Position numbers and translations under genes: made by a program
Shown here: piece after piece, positions 48,437 to 59,640 of the stretch
Layout: every line of letters begins with the position of its first letter
How positions within the stretch are numbered: the stretch's first letter is position 1
NCBI GenBank assembly: GCA_025642065.1
Contig: JAODUP010001277.1
Location: 16,155 to 80,154, forward strand
DNA: 64,000 nt
Source of the DNA: Paralvinella palmiformis
Taxonomy: Eukaryota; Annelida; Polychaeta; Terebellida; Alvinellidae
Direction of reading: 5' to 3'
The notes under the pieces: generated by a model
Database searches by the model: none
What the model was told of the DNA's origin: nothing
The model's input: only the letters and a program-made list of their open reading frames with translations

Positions 48437-48742
48437 AGAGAAGAAAGGGTTGGAGAGAGAAGGAGAAAGAGATGGAGGGCTGAACCTGGTAGAGGAGAGA
48501 GACAGTACTTACTGTAGTTGAAAATTGTATCTACATATAACTGTATTGTAAAATAATATGTATCAACTACAGCATAACGATAACTGGCAATACAGGTCAA
48601 TTTATTTTACACTGCAATAATATTTTCCTTCCATTAGTAGTAACTTGTTTGGCTCCATTAATGCTAGATAACACCCTAAGCAAAAAGATGCATCAATGAA
48701 ATAAGTAAAGCAGACTCATCTAGTTTCATTGGCTTCAGTTAA

Positions 48743-49822
48743 TTATTCATTTTTCCCGTTGGTAATGTTGATAAAGCTTCCATCAAAGTCATATCTACGA
48801 AGATATTCTGGAAATCGTTCAAAGGTTCGATTCCATTCAGACAACAGAAGGTATGACCTATTCTCAGGAATTTGTGAATGAGCTTTAAAGTGTAGTCCAG
48901 GCTCACATCTGTTGGTGTCTAGGAGTACATTTTCCTGTCCTGTGTACTTTTTTAGATTGGAGTAAACTATATATAAATTACTTTTATTATGAAAGAAAAT
49001 AGGCCACATTACCCACATCGAATCTCCTCTCCTTTGTCTCTCAAAAGAAGTGAACCATGCATTTATCTTCAAACCTGGCATATAAGGTTTAAATGTATTG
49101 TCCTTGCGCATTTTATGGAACCAGTCCTGGAAATATCTCCATTCATTTGGTTTCGGAGAAAATCCCCACGTTCCCATCAAACGATAAAGAAATACGTTGT
49201 CCGTTTCGGGTATATTAGCTGCAGGACCCTTTCTTTCTTTCACAAAACGAACACCTTCCATTTGTAATGTATATCCTGCTACATCAGAAACATCCCAGAA
49301 TTTCGAATTCATCAGTTTCAGCCATTTGTAAGCCAGTGGTGAAATATCAATGTCATCTTCTAGAATTAATGCTATCTCGTGCGAGTTCTCACGAGGTCTC
49401 CACGTATCTACCCACTGTCCAATTATATAAGCATTCTGTTGTTGGACATGCACACAAACCTGTCCCAGCGACCAGTTTTCCTGAAACTGTCGCGAAATGC
49501 TTAATGTTTGATCATCCACTTTACCATCTTTTGATCTGTCAATCCAGATATCAACACCTACTTTATGTCCTAGAGTGTCCAACTTAGCTATGTGAGAGAG
49601 ACATTTCCTGAGTGAATCCGGACGATTGAATGTCAAAACAATTATCCTGAAATCTATTTCGTCGGGATACTGACATGGCTTGCCTGTTGTACAATTCACC
49701 ACACAATGGTCGGTTCTGACGTAAAATGGCAGTTTCTTTAGATACTTATTGGTCAGATTCATTGTAAGTAATATTACCAACACAAAGCTTATTACAAAAG
49801 CTGGTTTAATCAACTTCGCCAT
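48743..49822 (-). CDS. Type II membrane glycosyltransferase-like protein 1
   Basis: An intact 359-residue protein. I start at the ATG at 49822: its context ACACCATGG is strong, and the plus-strand paralogue starts at the aligning position. The frame extends upstream past a weaker ATG at 49834. A short cytosolic end precedes a signal-anchor helix (about residues 6-22, FVISFVLVILLTMNL), as in Golgi enzymes. A lumenal Cys-rich spacer follows (C40, C44, C50), with sequons at N22 and N43. The catalytic-type domain opens with FRIIVLTFNRPDSLRKCL and carries ALILEDDIDISP with EDD at 155-157, a DXD-like metal/nucleotide-sugar site. Further on, LYRLMGTWGFSPKPNEWRYF recalls the acceptor side of GNT-I-type GT-A enzymes. 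The reaction and substrate are unknown. A candidate AATAAA lies on the minus strand at 48606-48601. Confidence 0.85.
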   Translation of the reverse strand: MAKLIKPAFVISFVLVILLTMNLTNKYLKKLPFYVRTDHCVVNCTTGKPCQYPDEIDFRIIVLTFNRPDSLRKCLSHIAKLDTLGHKVGVDIWIDRSKDGKVDDQTLSISRQFQENWSLGQVCVHVQQQNAYIIGQWVDTWRPRENSHEIALILEDDIDISPLAYKWLKLMNSKFWDVSDVAGYTLQMEGVRFVKERKGPAANIPETDNVFLYRLMGTWGFSPKPNEWRYFQDWFHKMRKDNTFKPYMPGLKINAWFTSFERQRRGDSMWVMWPIFFHNKSNLYIVYSNLKKYTGQENVLLDTNRCEPGLHFKAHSQIPENRSYLLLSEWNRTFERFPEYLRRYDFDGSFINITNGKNE

Positions 49823-50027
49823 GGTGTGACACATTAGAATAACTCTGGTGAGAATCAAATATTAGTGCCCATCCTCATGAATTAAAGATCATAAAAGGTA
49901 AAACCTTATTTCGATTATTTAACTGGTCATTAGCTGTCGACAACATCTGGTAGTTCTACCTAGATTGGACATTTCAGTTTATTCTAACATATGGTGCACT
50001 GGGTAAGGGTAGATCCTATGACGTGTT

Positions 50028-50034
<7 letters not shown>

Positions 50035-50068
<34 letters not shown>

Positions 50069-50083
50069 GTAATAATAATAATA
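50035..50083. repeat. (AAT)n in the duplicated 5' flank
   Basis: An AAT array, about 210 bases upstream of the first gene's ATG. The paralogous copy has an array at the same relative place (52040). Confidence 0.95.
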
Positions 50084-50515
50084 ATTTGTCTGCGACTTAA
50101 TCAACTTGATATGCTCTAGGACACTTAACACTTGTTTCTGACTAACACTATGTTTTAAATGAAATCAACAACGGTAATATATATAATTTATCTTTCTCCA
50201 GATACAAATGAATCAAGTTGGCTTATTAACAGGATCCACTATGATTATCTCGAATTAAGAATAATGTTCTATTATCTTCTAATATCTGATTTTAAGCTTT
50301 CTGTTGGATGAACTATCAATTTAATTATTCTAAGAGAGAGGTTTCTTTTAAGCCTTTGTAAGTCCAGCTAAAAGTGTGATTATTGGTTCCAGATCTAATT
50401 GTTAGACAGTGTAGGGCAATGAATAGATGGCTCTTAATATTGTGACGAACAGTTCTTGACCTAAGTCATACTGCTGAATACTGCAACAATTGAATAATCA
50501 GGATGCATAACCAGA

Positions 50516-50680
50516 ATATATATATATATATATAATATAATATATTTAATATTATTATTATTAATTTTATTCAACATTTTAATTAAAATATAATTGGTAC
50601 AGTGTTTTAAAGACAAATCACCGATACATGGTACTTCATTGAAAATAAATAATAATGCACACACACACACACACACACAA
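50516..50680. repeat. Short (AT)n and (CA)n repeats
   Basis: A TA/TAA patch at 50516-50560 and a pure (CA) run of about 24 bases at 50656-50679. They separate the two duplicated glycosyltransferase-like units. Confidence 0.9.
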
Positions 50681-50983
50681 CTATTGCCAATAATATAATT
50701 GTCAACAGCTGAGTCATCTGTCTAATATATGAGTAGATTATCTACTTTTGAGCATAATCGTGAAACCAACATTCGGAAACGAAATGGCGCTAACCACTAG
50801 AATAACTACACCTGAAATAAGGGTACAGCCGTTATTAATTCACAGCAATAATAATTAAATGATGTTTGCGTCTATTTTTATAAACTAGGACTACACTAAT
50901 GCTAGATAACACCCTAATCAAACAGATTCATCAATAAAATAAGTAAACCAGACACATCTAGTTTCCTTGCTTACAATTAATCG

Positions 50984-51832
50984 TTAATCTTTCTTGTTGG
51001 TAATGTTGACAAAACTTCCATCAAAGTCATATCTACGAAGATATTCTGGAAACCATTCAAAGGTTCGATTCCATTCAGACAACAATAAGTATGATCTATC
51101 CTTAGGAATTTGTGAATGAGCTTTATAGTGTAGTCCAGGCTCTAATCTGTTGATATCTAGCAGTACATTTTCTTGTCCAGTGTACTTCCTTAGATTGGAG
51201 TAAACTATATATAAATTACTTTTATTATGAAAGAAAATAGGCCACATTTCCCACATCGAATCTCCTCTCCTTTGTCTCTCTAAAGAAGTAAACCATGCAT
51301 TTATCTTCAAACCTGGCATATAAGGTTTAAATGTATTGTCCTTGCGCATTTCATGGAACCTATCCTGGAAATATCTCCATTCATTTGGTCTCGGGGAAAA
51401 TCCCCAATTTCCAAGCAAACGATAAAGAAAGACATTGTCAGTTTGGGGTATATTGGTTACAGGTCGAATATTAGGCTTAACATAATTAACATTCTCCATT
51501 TGTAATGTATATCCTGCCACATCAGAAACATCTCAGAATTTCGAATTCATCAATTTCAGCCATTTGTATGTCAGAGGTGAAATATCAATGTCATCTTCTA
51601 GAATTAATGCTATCTCGTGCGAATTGTCACGAGGTCCACGTATCTACCCACTATCCACTTATATAAGCATTCTGTTGTTGGACATGCATACAAACCTGTC
51701 CCAGCGACCTTTTTTTAAACTATCGCGAAATGTTTAATGTTTGAGACACTTTACCATTTTTTGATCTGTCAATCCAGATATCAACACCAACATAAAGCTT
51801 ATTACAAAAGTTGAGACTGTCAAATTCTCCAT
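50984..51832 (-). pseudogene. Glycosyltransferase-like paralogue 2, broken
   Basis: The C-terminal 178 codons (51520-50984) are intact and about 90% like gene 1 by eye, including LYRLLGNWGFSPRPNEWRYF. Just upstream a Trp codon is replaced by TGA, in KF-stop-DVSDVAGY. Further upstream, two bases are lost within the block encoding the RPR motif, and the segment encoding the first part of the catalytic domain and the Cys-rich spacer is deleted. The ATG context at 51832 is kept. The 5' and 3' flanks match those of gene 1 (for example GCTAGATAACACCCTAA on the downstream side), so this is a tandem segmental duplicate that later decayed. A truncated protein is possible but would lack the EDD motif and the anchor. 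Confidence 0.85.
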
Positions 51833-52039
51833 GGTGCGACACAATAGAGTTACTTTGGTAAGAATAAAAAAATTAGTGTCCATCCACGTGAATTAAAAAT
51901 CATAACAGCTAAAATATCAACTAAATTAATTATCTTATCTTTAGCCGTCGATAACATCTGGCAGTTCTATCTAGATTGAACATTTCAGTTTATTATAACA
52001 TCTGGTGCATTGAGTAAGAGGAAATCCTCTATCGTGTTT

Positions 52040-52070
52040 AATAATAATAATAATAATAATAATAATTTTA

Positions 52071-52115
<45 letters not shown>
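52040..52115. repeat. (AAT)n facing (ATT)n, self-complementary
   Basis: An AAT array of about 25 bases is followed, after a TTTTAATT centre, by an ATT array of about 48 bases. The whole can fold on itself. It is positionally equivalent to the array at 50035-50083. Confidence 0.95.
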
Positions 52116-52117
<2 letters not shown>

Positions 52118-53517
52118 ACTTGAGTTGCCCTAAGGAACTTTACACTTGTTTCTGACTAATACGGTAATATATATAATTTATCTTTCCCCAGATACAAGTG
52201 AATCAAGTTGGTTTATAAAAAAGATCCAGTATGATTATCTCCAATAAATCGATCCGGCGAAGTGTGTTGCATCGGTTACCAACTATTGGAAATCTATCAG
52301 CAAATTAGTTCATATTACACTGAGACTGAGACTAATATTTCAGCTGAACGATTGTGTCTTTCCAAAGGATTTAATACAATAGTTATCAGGGTGTAACCCA
52401 TTGATTGAGTGGACCGATTTATCCAAATGAATGACGCTGCTAAGTCTTAATTATTCATGTTGACTTGTAGAGGAGTTTTTAGCATGGGTTAATTTGTATT
52501 AAATAAATAATTTTAAAATTAAACTTTTAGCTGAATATAAATTTATTTTAATGAAGATTTTAAAATATTTAATGTAGAATTTTGGAAATATAATTTTTAC
52601 TTGTACCACGGAACAAATCATATATGTATGATATGTATATTACTTTAAAAAAAATTACATTAAGGTATTAACACCCATGAGAGTTACATATATTGGATGA
52701 AGTCTATGCTATTCCTATTAAATACCAAATTATTATATTGAGATAACCTACCCTTAATGGACTATAAAAATAGTCAAAATATAGCTGGTTAATAGTCTAA
52801 ATACAGCTTTGCATATGCATATATGATACAAATATTAATAATACCTAGTGTATTGACTGTGATCAATTATAGCAAACAGTAAGTACTGCAGTCGTTTCTG
52901 TGACCTTTAGTCAGGTCACAAATATGGATCAAACCGATACTAATGGAGTTGGTTTTGCGTAGAAATTAGCTCCATCAGTTATATTACGTATCGTACTTTG
53001 TCAATATCAAACAACGGGGGGCTATCGTATTGAGGTACTATTTCCACAATAGCCACAGCTGCATCGGAAAATAAATCCCGCAGCTTAAATATTGATTGAA
53101 TCAAAACAGAATAAAGTTTGTAACCCAAACATCCTATAAACTGAACATTTGAATAACTATCTTCACTAAATCTGGTTAAAAGAGAAATCTGGTTAATTCA
53201 GTGTCATTGTATAAATCACAGTAAAACTCCACTTGGATGCGATTAAGTTTTATTAGTCAACAACATAAAATATCAAACTACATATCGTAGATTTTACTAT
53301 TTATCATAACAGTTCTCATCTAAGTCTTGTACTTCACACCTGAAACACGTGAAGTAAAAATAAACTAAACATTCATCGTAATACTTTCGAAACAGGAAAA
53401 AACCATTTCCATCTAGGCAAGTGGCCAATCGTACCCTAATTTAATATTAATATATAATATATATATATATATATATAAATTATATATAAATATTGTTCAT
53501 TATGTGATTGTAATTTG
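52116..53517. other. Intergenic stretch between paralogues 2 and 3
   Basis: No gene is supported. The first about 120 bases still match the 5' flank of gene 1. A short TA patch lies at 53448-53488. The words TAATGGAGTTGG and AATTAGCTCCATC occur here near 52940 and also near 33940, hinting at a shared unrecognised repeat. Confidence 0.4.
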
Positions 53518-54484
53518 TAAGCTAAAACAGCATATACCAACAGCTTTGTAGCGACATTTATACAAGTGGTGTCGTAATCCAACACCAATTACTAAATGAT
53601 ATTCTATGTAACCAACAGTAGTAGTTTAAGAAGCATTCTGTTACCCATATTTTTATAATATGTTCTTTGGTAATCTCTTACATGAGCCTTAATTTTCCCA
53701 ACAATTCTTGATAGTCAACATTTAAACAATTTAAATCGAGACTACCATAAATCATGGAGATTTCCATTTCGTATTAAAAATAGACCCATAGCAGCATTGA
53801 TTACGTATGATTTATTTATAGGATTTCACGTAATCAATCATCCGATACTACTGAATTTTTGTTAACGTGAGTCACTTGAAACATCCTTAGTCAACTTTAT
53901 ATTTATACAGCTTTGATACATTCAAAGTGTTTTAATTGTTTACTCTATGTAATCTAGAGCTTTGTGGCGATCCTTATATACGTTATAATGTAATCTAACG
54001 GCAACAGCTAAATAGAATAGCATCATTCATTATGATATAATAGTCAATGTAACTAAAGGTACTAGTCTAGGAAGTATGCTTCCATTCGTGTTATTTAATA
54101 TGTTAATTAGTGAACCTTTACTTCAGCGATTGTGGAGCACACTGTTAATGAGAACGATGTCACAGCTGTTTCCCAGCAATTCTAAGTATCCAACATTTCA
54201 TCGATTGATATACAGAGTACATTAAGGTATGTAGGTTTATAGTTGGTACTAAAAATCAGTCAATGCTTAATTTTGAAATGGTTTGATCGGATCCTTCAGG
54301 ATAAGCAAAAGTTCAGGCTTAGTGAAAATTTAATTTCAAATGTTGAAACCCTTGATCTAATGGGAGTAACGTTTCTACTGATTAGTAGTTTCATTACTCT
54401 TGCTCATTTGCGAATTGTCAAATTTGGCAACTGCTTGTTTGCTTTGTCTGATGGTATAATATGTTAGCCGGGTCTAGCATCAGA
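53518..54484 (+). mobile_element. LINE RT fragments, copies B
   Basis: 53518-53760 matches the 47097-47300 part of copy A, and 53785-54484 matches 46930-47520 again. The second block includes ACTAGTCTAGGAAGTAT near 54060 and a TTTGTCTGATG word near 54440. Both are decayed. The right end joins the third glycosyltransferase-like copy within about 30 bases. Confidence 0.6.
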
Positions 54485-54512
54485 CACAAAGTCATATCAA
54501 TTTTAAACATTA

Positions 54513-55420
54513 TATCTATTGATATCTAGCAATATATTGTCTTTGTCCTGTGTACTTCCATAGATAGGAGTAAACTATATATAAATTATTTTTATTATGA
54601 AAGTAAATAGGCCACATTTACCACACCGAATCTGCTCTACCTTTTCTTTTGTATGCAGTTAGCCATGTATTTATCATCAAATGTGACATATAGGTTTTAA
54701 ATATATTGTTCTACCACATTTCAAGGAACCAGTCCTTGAAATATCTTCATTCCTTTGGTTTCGGGGGAAATCCTCAGGTTCCCATTAAACGATAAATAAA
54801 AGCGTAATCCGTTTAGTGGATACTAGACACACAACCATTTGAACCGTAAACATAATTATCATTCTCCTTTTGTAATGTATTTCCTGCCACATCAGAAACA
54901 TCTCTGAATTGTGACTTCATCAGTTTCAGCCATTTGTATGTCAGAGGTGAAATATCAAAGTCATCTTCAAGGATTAATGTTATCTCACGCAAGTTCGCAC
55001 GAGGTCTCCACGTATCTACCCACTGTCTGTCCAATTATATAAGCATTCTATTGTTGGACATGCACACAAACCTGTCCCAGCGACCTTTTTTTTAAACTAT
55101 CGCGAAATGTTTAATGTTTGATCATCCACTTTACCATCTTTTCATTTGTTTATCCAGATATCAACATCTACTTTATGTCATAGAGGGTCCAACTTAGCTA
55201 TGTGAGAGAGAGAGACACTTCCTGAGTGAATCCGGACGATTGAATGTCAAAACAATTATCCCGAAATCTAGTTCGCCGAGATACTGACATGGCTTGCTTG
55301 ACATGGCAGTTTCGTTGGCCACTTACTTTTGAGATTCATTATAAGTATTATCACCAACATAAAGCTTATTACGAAAGTTGATTTATCAACTTCTTCAAGG
55401 TGTGACACAATAGAGTAACT
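54513..55420 (-). pseudogene. Glycosyltransferase-like paralogue 3, heavily decayed
   Basis: Minus-strand sequence follows gene 1 from the GLKINAW part (about 54680) up to the anchor region (about 55380). It contains QWVDTWRPRANLREI and LILEDDFDISPLTYKWLKLM intact at 55034-54900. It has many small indels and substitutions, lacks the last about 55 codons, and has lost the ATG seen in the other copies (CTTCAAGG instead of the CCATGG context, near 55398). The truncation point abuts LINE sequence. Confidence 0.85.
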
Positions 55421-56276
55421 TTGTGAGCATCACACACGTCCGAATTAAAGATCACGTGTATATCTCGGGTTCTAGTATAGTAGGAAAATACAACAGTAAA
55501 ATATACGAGTAAATGTTGAGCAAATTTAAAATAATCATAATTGATTAATCTATTTCAATTAAGCTAAATAAAATCAAATTACATGCATACATATATACAA
55601 TTAAACTAAATAAATTCAAAATACATACATACACATATACACACATACACACACACGCACACACACACACCCGCACATACATGTATCGGTATATTGGGTA
55701 ATCGTATTTTGTCTTCTAATGACTTGTAGCTAGACATTGGCTATTAGACGACAACATTTCAGTTTTCAGGGAAGGCATCACATTAAGGTTTCCATGTATA
55801 CGAGATATAATACAAACAATATTTACAGAATTATAATCGTCTCATACATCAGAGGTTGTCAAATACACAATTTATATTATTTTACGCGTCTTGTCGAGGT
55901 CTATATACAATGCGACCTTGTTTGTCATGTCACTTACGTTGTTTGACGTGCTCTTCAATCACTATGGATAAGTGTGGCACTAATAAGATGTACTTCAGTC
56001 TCTTCGTGTACAAACATGTTAAAGCCGGTCTATTACTCTCCTTGACATGTTTCTCTCCGTCATCCGTTGCTTCAGCCCTATTGTAAACAGATTTCTGAAG
56101 AAAAACAGAAACAACGTTTATAAGATACGAAGTAAATTTACAAACCAAACAATAAGAGGACAGAATTCAGAATCTAATTTTATTTTGTGCTAAAAAGACT
56201 TGTCATGATCAACATTTAATCACCCGATCATTCTGTATATTTCCTATCTGTTGCTTACCAAATCTGCCATATTCTT
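55421..56276. other. Intergenic stretch upstream of the plus-strand paralogue
   Basis: No gene is supported. A CA-rich patch lies at about 55625-55680. Frames at 55737-56148 overlap on both strands without recognisable content. Confidence 0.4.
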
Positions 56277-56282
56277 TATAAA
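56277..56282 (+). promoter_or_regulatory. Candidate TATA box
   Basis: TATAAA lies 54 bases upstream of the ATG of the plus-strand glycosyltransferase-like gene, a spacing that would give a short leader. In AT-rich DNA such a match can be chance. Confidence 0.3.
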
Positions 56283-56335
56283 GAACTGTAATTGGAATAT
56301 CACTGATACATTACATCAAACAATATCGGATCCTA

Positions 56336-57430
56336 ATGGCGATCAAGCGTCATACGAAACTTGTAGTAATTGTTATCGTGGCAATCGGAATGTCTGTTTT
56401 TGTGAGTAAAAGGTTTTCTTCTTATCCGACAAATGGAACTTGTGCGATACGCAAGAATAATACACTAAACAGATGTACTAATAAGTGTACGACAGGTGTG
56501 CCATGTCAGTATCTCGAGGAATTAGATTTCAGGATAATTGTTTTGACATTCAATCGTCCGGATTCTTTGAGGAAGTGTCTTTCTCACATAGCTAAATTGG
56601 ATACTTTAGGACATGAGGTAGGTGTTGACATCTGGATTGACAGATCAAAAGAAGGTAAATTGGATGAAGACACCTACGAGATTTCTTCAGAATTTCAAGA
56701 CACCTGGACATGTGGACAAGTCTGTCTACACATACAAGACCGAAATGCTTATATAATTGGTCAGTGGGTGGATGCATGGAGACCTCGTGAGAATACGCGT
56801 GAGATAGCTTTAATTCTAGAAGATGACATTGATATTTCACCTCTGACCTACAAATGGCTAAAGATGGTAGACTCTCATTTTAGGACTGTTCCGGACATTG
56901 CAGGATATACATTACAGGGAGAAAGTGTTAATTACATCAAAGATAAGATTCGACCTGTGACCAACACGCCAAAGACAGATAACGTCTTTATTTATCGACT
57001 AATGGGAACCTGGGGTTTCTCTCCCAAACCAAAAGAATGGAGAGACTTTCAGGATTGGTTTCACGAAACCCGTAAGAACAAAACATTTAAGCCGTATATT
57101 CCAGGAACAATTATTGATGAATGGTTTAGATATTTTGATGAACAAGGAAAAGCAGATTCCATGTGGGAAATCTGGCCTATATACTTTTATAACAGAAGAA
57201 ATCTTTACACAGTTTATTCCAACTTACAGAAATATACAGATAGAAGTAATATTTTACTTGAAACAAATAGAAGAGAAGCAGGCCTTCATTTCAGTAAGGG
57301 TCAAAGCATCGACAGGTCAAATTTACTTCTGTCAAAATGGAGCTCAGGTTTTGAAATATTTACTCCCTTTCTGCCTCGATACCAATTTGATGGCACCTTT
57401 CTAAATAAAACAATGTCCATCCTAATGTAA
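56336..57430 (+). CDS. Type II membrane glycosyltransferase-like protein 4
   Basis: An intact 364-residue protein with an ATG at 56336. Signal-anchor helix at about residues 8-24 (KLVVIVIVAIGMSVFV), Cys-rich spacer (C36, C47, C51, C57) with sequons at N33, N41. The catalytic-type domain starts at FRIIVLTFNRPDSLRKCL (65-82). LILEDDIDISPL carries the DXD-like EDD at 162-164. YRLMGTWGFSPKP and a Trp-rich block follow. It is clearly paralogous to the minus-strand gene at 48743, but it is inverted and more diverged, chiefly in the anchor, the spacer and the C-terminal third. A Golgi glycosyltransferase role is inferred from the architecture; donor and acceptor are unknown. Confidence 0.87.
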   Translation: MAIKRHTKLVVIVIVAIGMSVFVSKRFSSYPTNGTCAIRKNNTLNRCTNKCTTGVPCQYLEELDFRIIVLTFNRPDSLRKCLSHIAKLDTLGHEVGVDIWIDRSKEGKLDEDTYEISSEFQDTWTCGQVCLHIQDRNAYIIGQWVDAWRPRENTREIALILEDDIDISPLTYKWLKMVDSHFRTVPDIAGYTLQGESVNYIKDKIRPVTNTPKTDNVFIYRLMGTWGFSPKPKEWRDFQDWFHETRKNKTFKPYIPGTIIDEWFRYFDEQGKADSMWEIWPIYFYNRRNLYTVYSNLQKYTDRSNILLETNRREAGLHFSKGQSIDRSNLLLSKWSSGFEIFTPFLPRYQFDGTFLNKTMSILM

Positions 57431-57434
57431 CACA

Positions 57435-57478
57435 AATAAATAACTAAAAGCCGCAGAAATGTGTATAATTGGAATAAA
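57435..57478 (+). promoter_or_regulatory. Candidate polyadenylation signals
   Basis: AATAAA occurs at 57435-57440 and 57473-57478, 5 and 43 bases after the stop codon of the preceding gene. The second has the more usual spacing. Confidence 0.45.
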
Positions 57479-58755
57479 ACATCGTAAACATAACTTGTAA
57501 AAATATTTAAAATTGGATCTAAATTATATTACGTGATATACAGTAAACAATCTTTTACACAATATATTCAGTTTGGGGTTGTACAAAATATAATATATTT
57601 GCACAAAGGTACAAATGTTCTAAATTTACATCAATAATAATTAAATGAAAAGCTTACGTATACATGTAATATATACGTTATTGGGAAAACAAAATATCAC
57701 GGGCATAATTAATTAGTATATTATATATTCATGTATATATGTTGATGATGATGATGGCTCAATAAGAGAAGATGAAAATAATGTATCTAATGCTTCTTTA
57801 TTCTTTGACGTGTACGTGTTCTGGCAAAGCTAACCAAGGCTTTGGACATTGATCAATACATGTTATCGTGGCCCTGATCGTTTTTCTAGCTATAATATGA
57901 GGATCCCGGAAATGGCGTGCATGATGACAGGGTAGAGCAGATGATATATTGAATAATGCTTGTAATGTAATAAGTAAAGTATCAGTCCTGCAAGAATACA
58001 TAAACTCACCGCGTTGGATATTATTAATGTACACTAACTTTGCAATGCACAACTGCTTAAGAAGTGTATCTATCGGTGGATTGTATGCGCATTGCATATA
58101 ATTCTGATTAATTTCTTTAATATTTCAATTTGTTACAGTGCGTAATGATATACTGATCCAAAAAACGTTATGGATACGCAATATGGAAAGGATAAGTCTA
58201 ATATAATGATTTTCGATTATCGATAGAAGAGCATCTTTTATTTTCGTGAAGTAATCTACAAGTTATTAGTTTCGGTCCATTCTTTCTCGGTGTTGGACTA
58301 CCGATAAAAGTGAATATTGAGAGATGATTAGACATATCAACATTTATTATACATGACACCAACTCCTTTTAAAGGGACAGTTCACCCTCAGACAATATTA
58401 CTAAATTATGCTATGCTTATAACAGTAAACCAAAATTTCACAATAATAATAACAAACTATACCTAATATCCTAAATATGAGGAGACAATCCTAATTACTG
58501 GAGGGCCGCCATTATGGCTGCACCGGATGCCAGACTCGAATGCGGGAAGGAGAAAGGTCAAATACTCTGTTAACATAGACACTAGTCTGTGTTTCCGATT
58601 CTCCTCGCGCCTTCTTCGGTGATTCCACTTTCTTTAAAACAATCGGAATCATCTTCATCTTGTAATGGTTCTTTTGATCAAGCTGAATGTCGGTCATGAT
58701 TACTACGTTTTGTTGTCGAATAATTCTTGGCTAATACTTGTTATATGTTTTAAAT

Positions 58756-58760
<5 letters not shown>
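57479..58760. other. Intergenic stretch
   Basis: No gene is supported. A short GAT run lies near 57743-57756. Confidence 0.4.

Positions 58761-58832
<72 letters not shown>
58761..58832. repeat. (AT)n microsatellite
   Basis: A pure TA array of about 71 bases. Confidence 0.97.
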
Positions 58833-58835
<3 letters not shown>

Positions 58836-58949
58836 GTGACGTCAACATTCAGGGGCTTCCTGTCTCTGTCTCTGATATTTGTGAACATAGCTGTATTAGT
58901 CCTGAAAATTTGAGTATTCCTTTAAAATATCTGTTATTAATTATCGATG

Positions 58950-59640
58950 TAGTAAGAGTAATTACAGGCCTAATGCTTTAGCCAGCATTGTATCCAACGT
59001 ATTTGAAAACATTATTTATGACCGTATTGCATCCAGCTTAACTACATGTAATAATCGGTTTGGCTTCAAGGCTATAGACATTTGTATATACCGCTTCAAA
59101 GAGGCTATATTAAATATAGGAATTTGAATATTAATGTATACTCTTTTTTTGGGTGCATCCAAAGTTTTTGATTGTTTAAATCATTATGTTTTATGTGTTC
59201 TTATGTATGATGTCAGTAAGAAATTAAACAAAGTAAACGCTGGATATGTAATAGGTTCCACAGTAATTAACCTTTTGATGTATGCTCATTGTTCCTTTAT
59301 CTATGGGTTTATCAATTTTATTATCTATATATTTAGAATATGAGTTAGAACATGATATTAAATACAATAGTGGAAAAAGTAACGCTTTGATATTTTATTC
59401 AAGAAAAGGTTCAAAGATATACACATTCCGAACTTTGTACTAAACGATGAAACAATATCAAGAGTTAGTAAGCATAAATATCTTAAGCATATAATTACAG
59501 GAGATCTCAGTGACAATGATGACATGTCTAGGCAATACAAAAGAATTTATAATCAGAGTAATGCCTTGATCCGAAAGTTTTACATTTGTAAAATACACTT
59601 TATTTAAATTCTTCTGTACTTCATTATATACATGCCAGGT
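58950..59640 (+). mobile_element. LINE RT fragment
   Basis: Plus strand: NYRPNALASIVSNVFENIIY then DRIASSLTTCNNRFGFKA (58956-59070), LFLGASKVFDCLNHYVL (59143-59193), then after a gap KRFKDIHIPNFVLNDETI and SRVSKHKYLKHIITGDLSD (59404-59516). These are the start of the RT fingers, the FD-containing motif A and the post-RT block. The YADD block is missing, so an internal deletion has occurred. The copy is dead. Confidence 0.8.

Noticed and set aside
48989..49587. Plus-strand frames opposite the first glycosyltransferase-like gene
   Set aside because: Antisense shadows of the real gene, as is the minus-strand frame at 56592-56840.
49823..49858. Upstream extension of the glycosyltransferase-like frame to 49858
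   Set aside because: The first codon there is TTG, and the ATG at 49834 has a poor context. The ATG at 49822 aligns with the starts of the paralogues.
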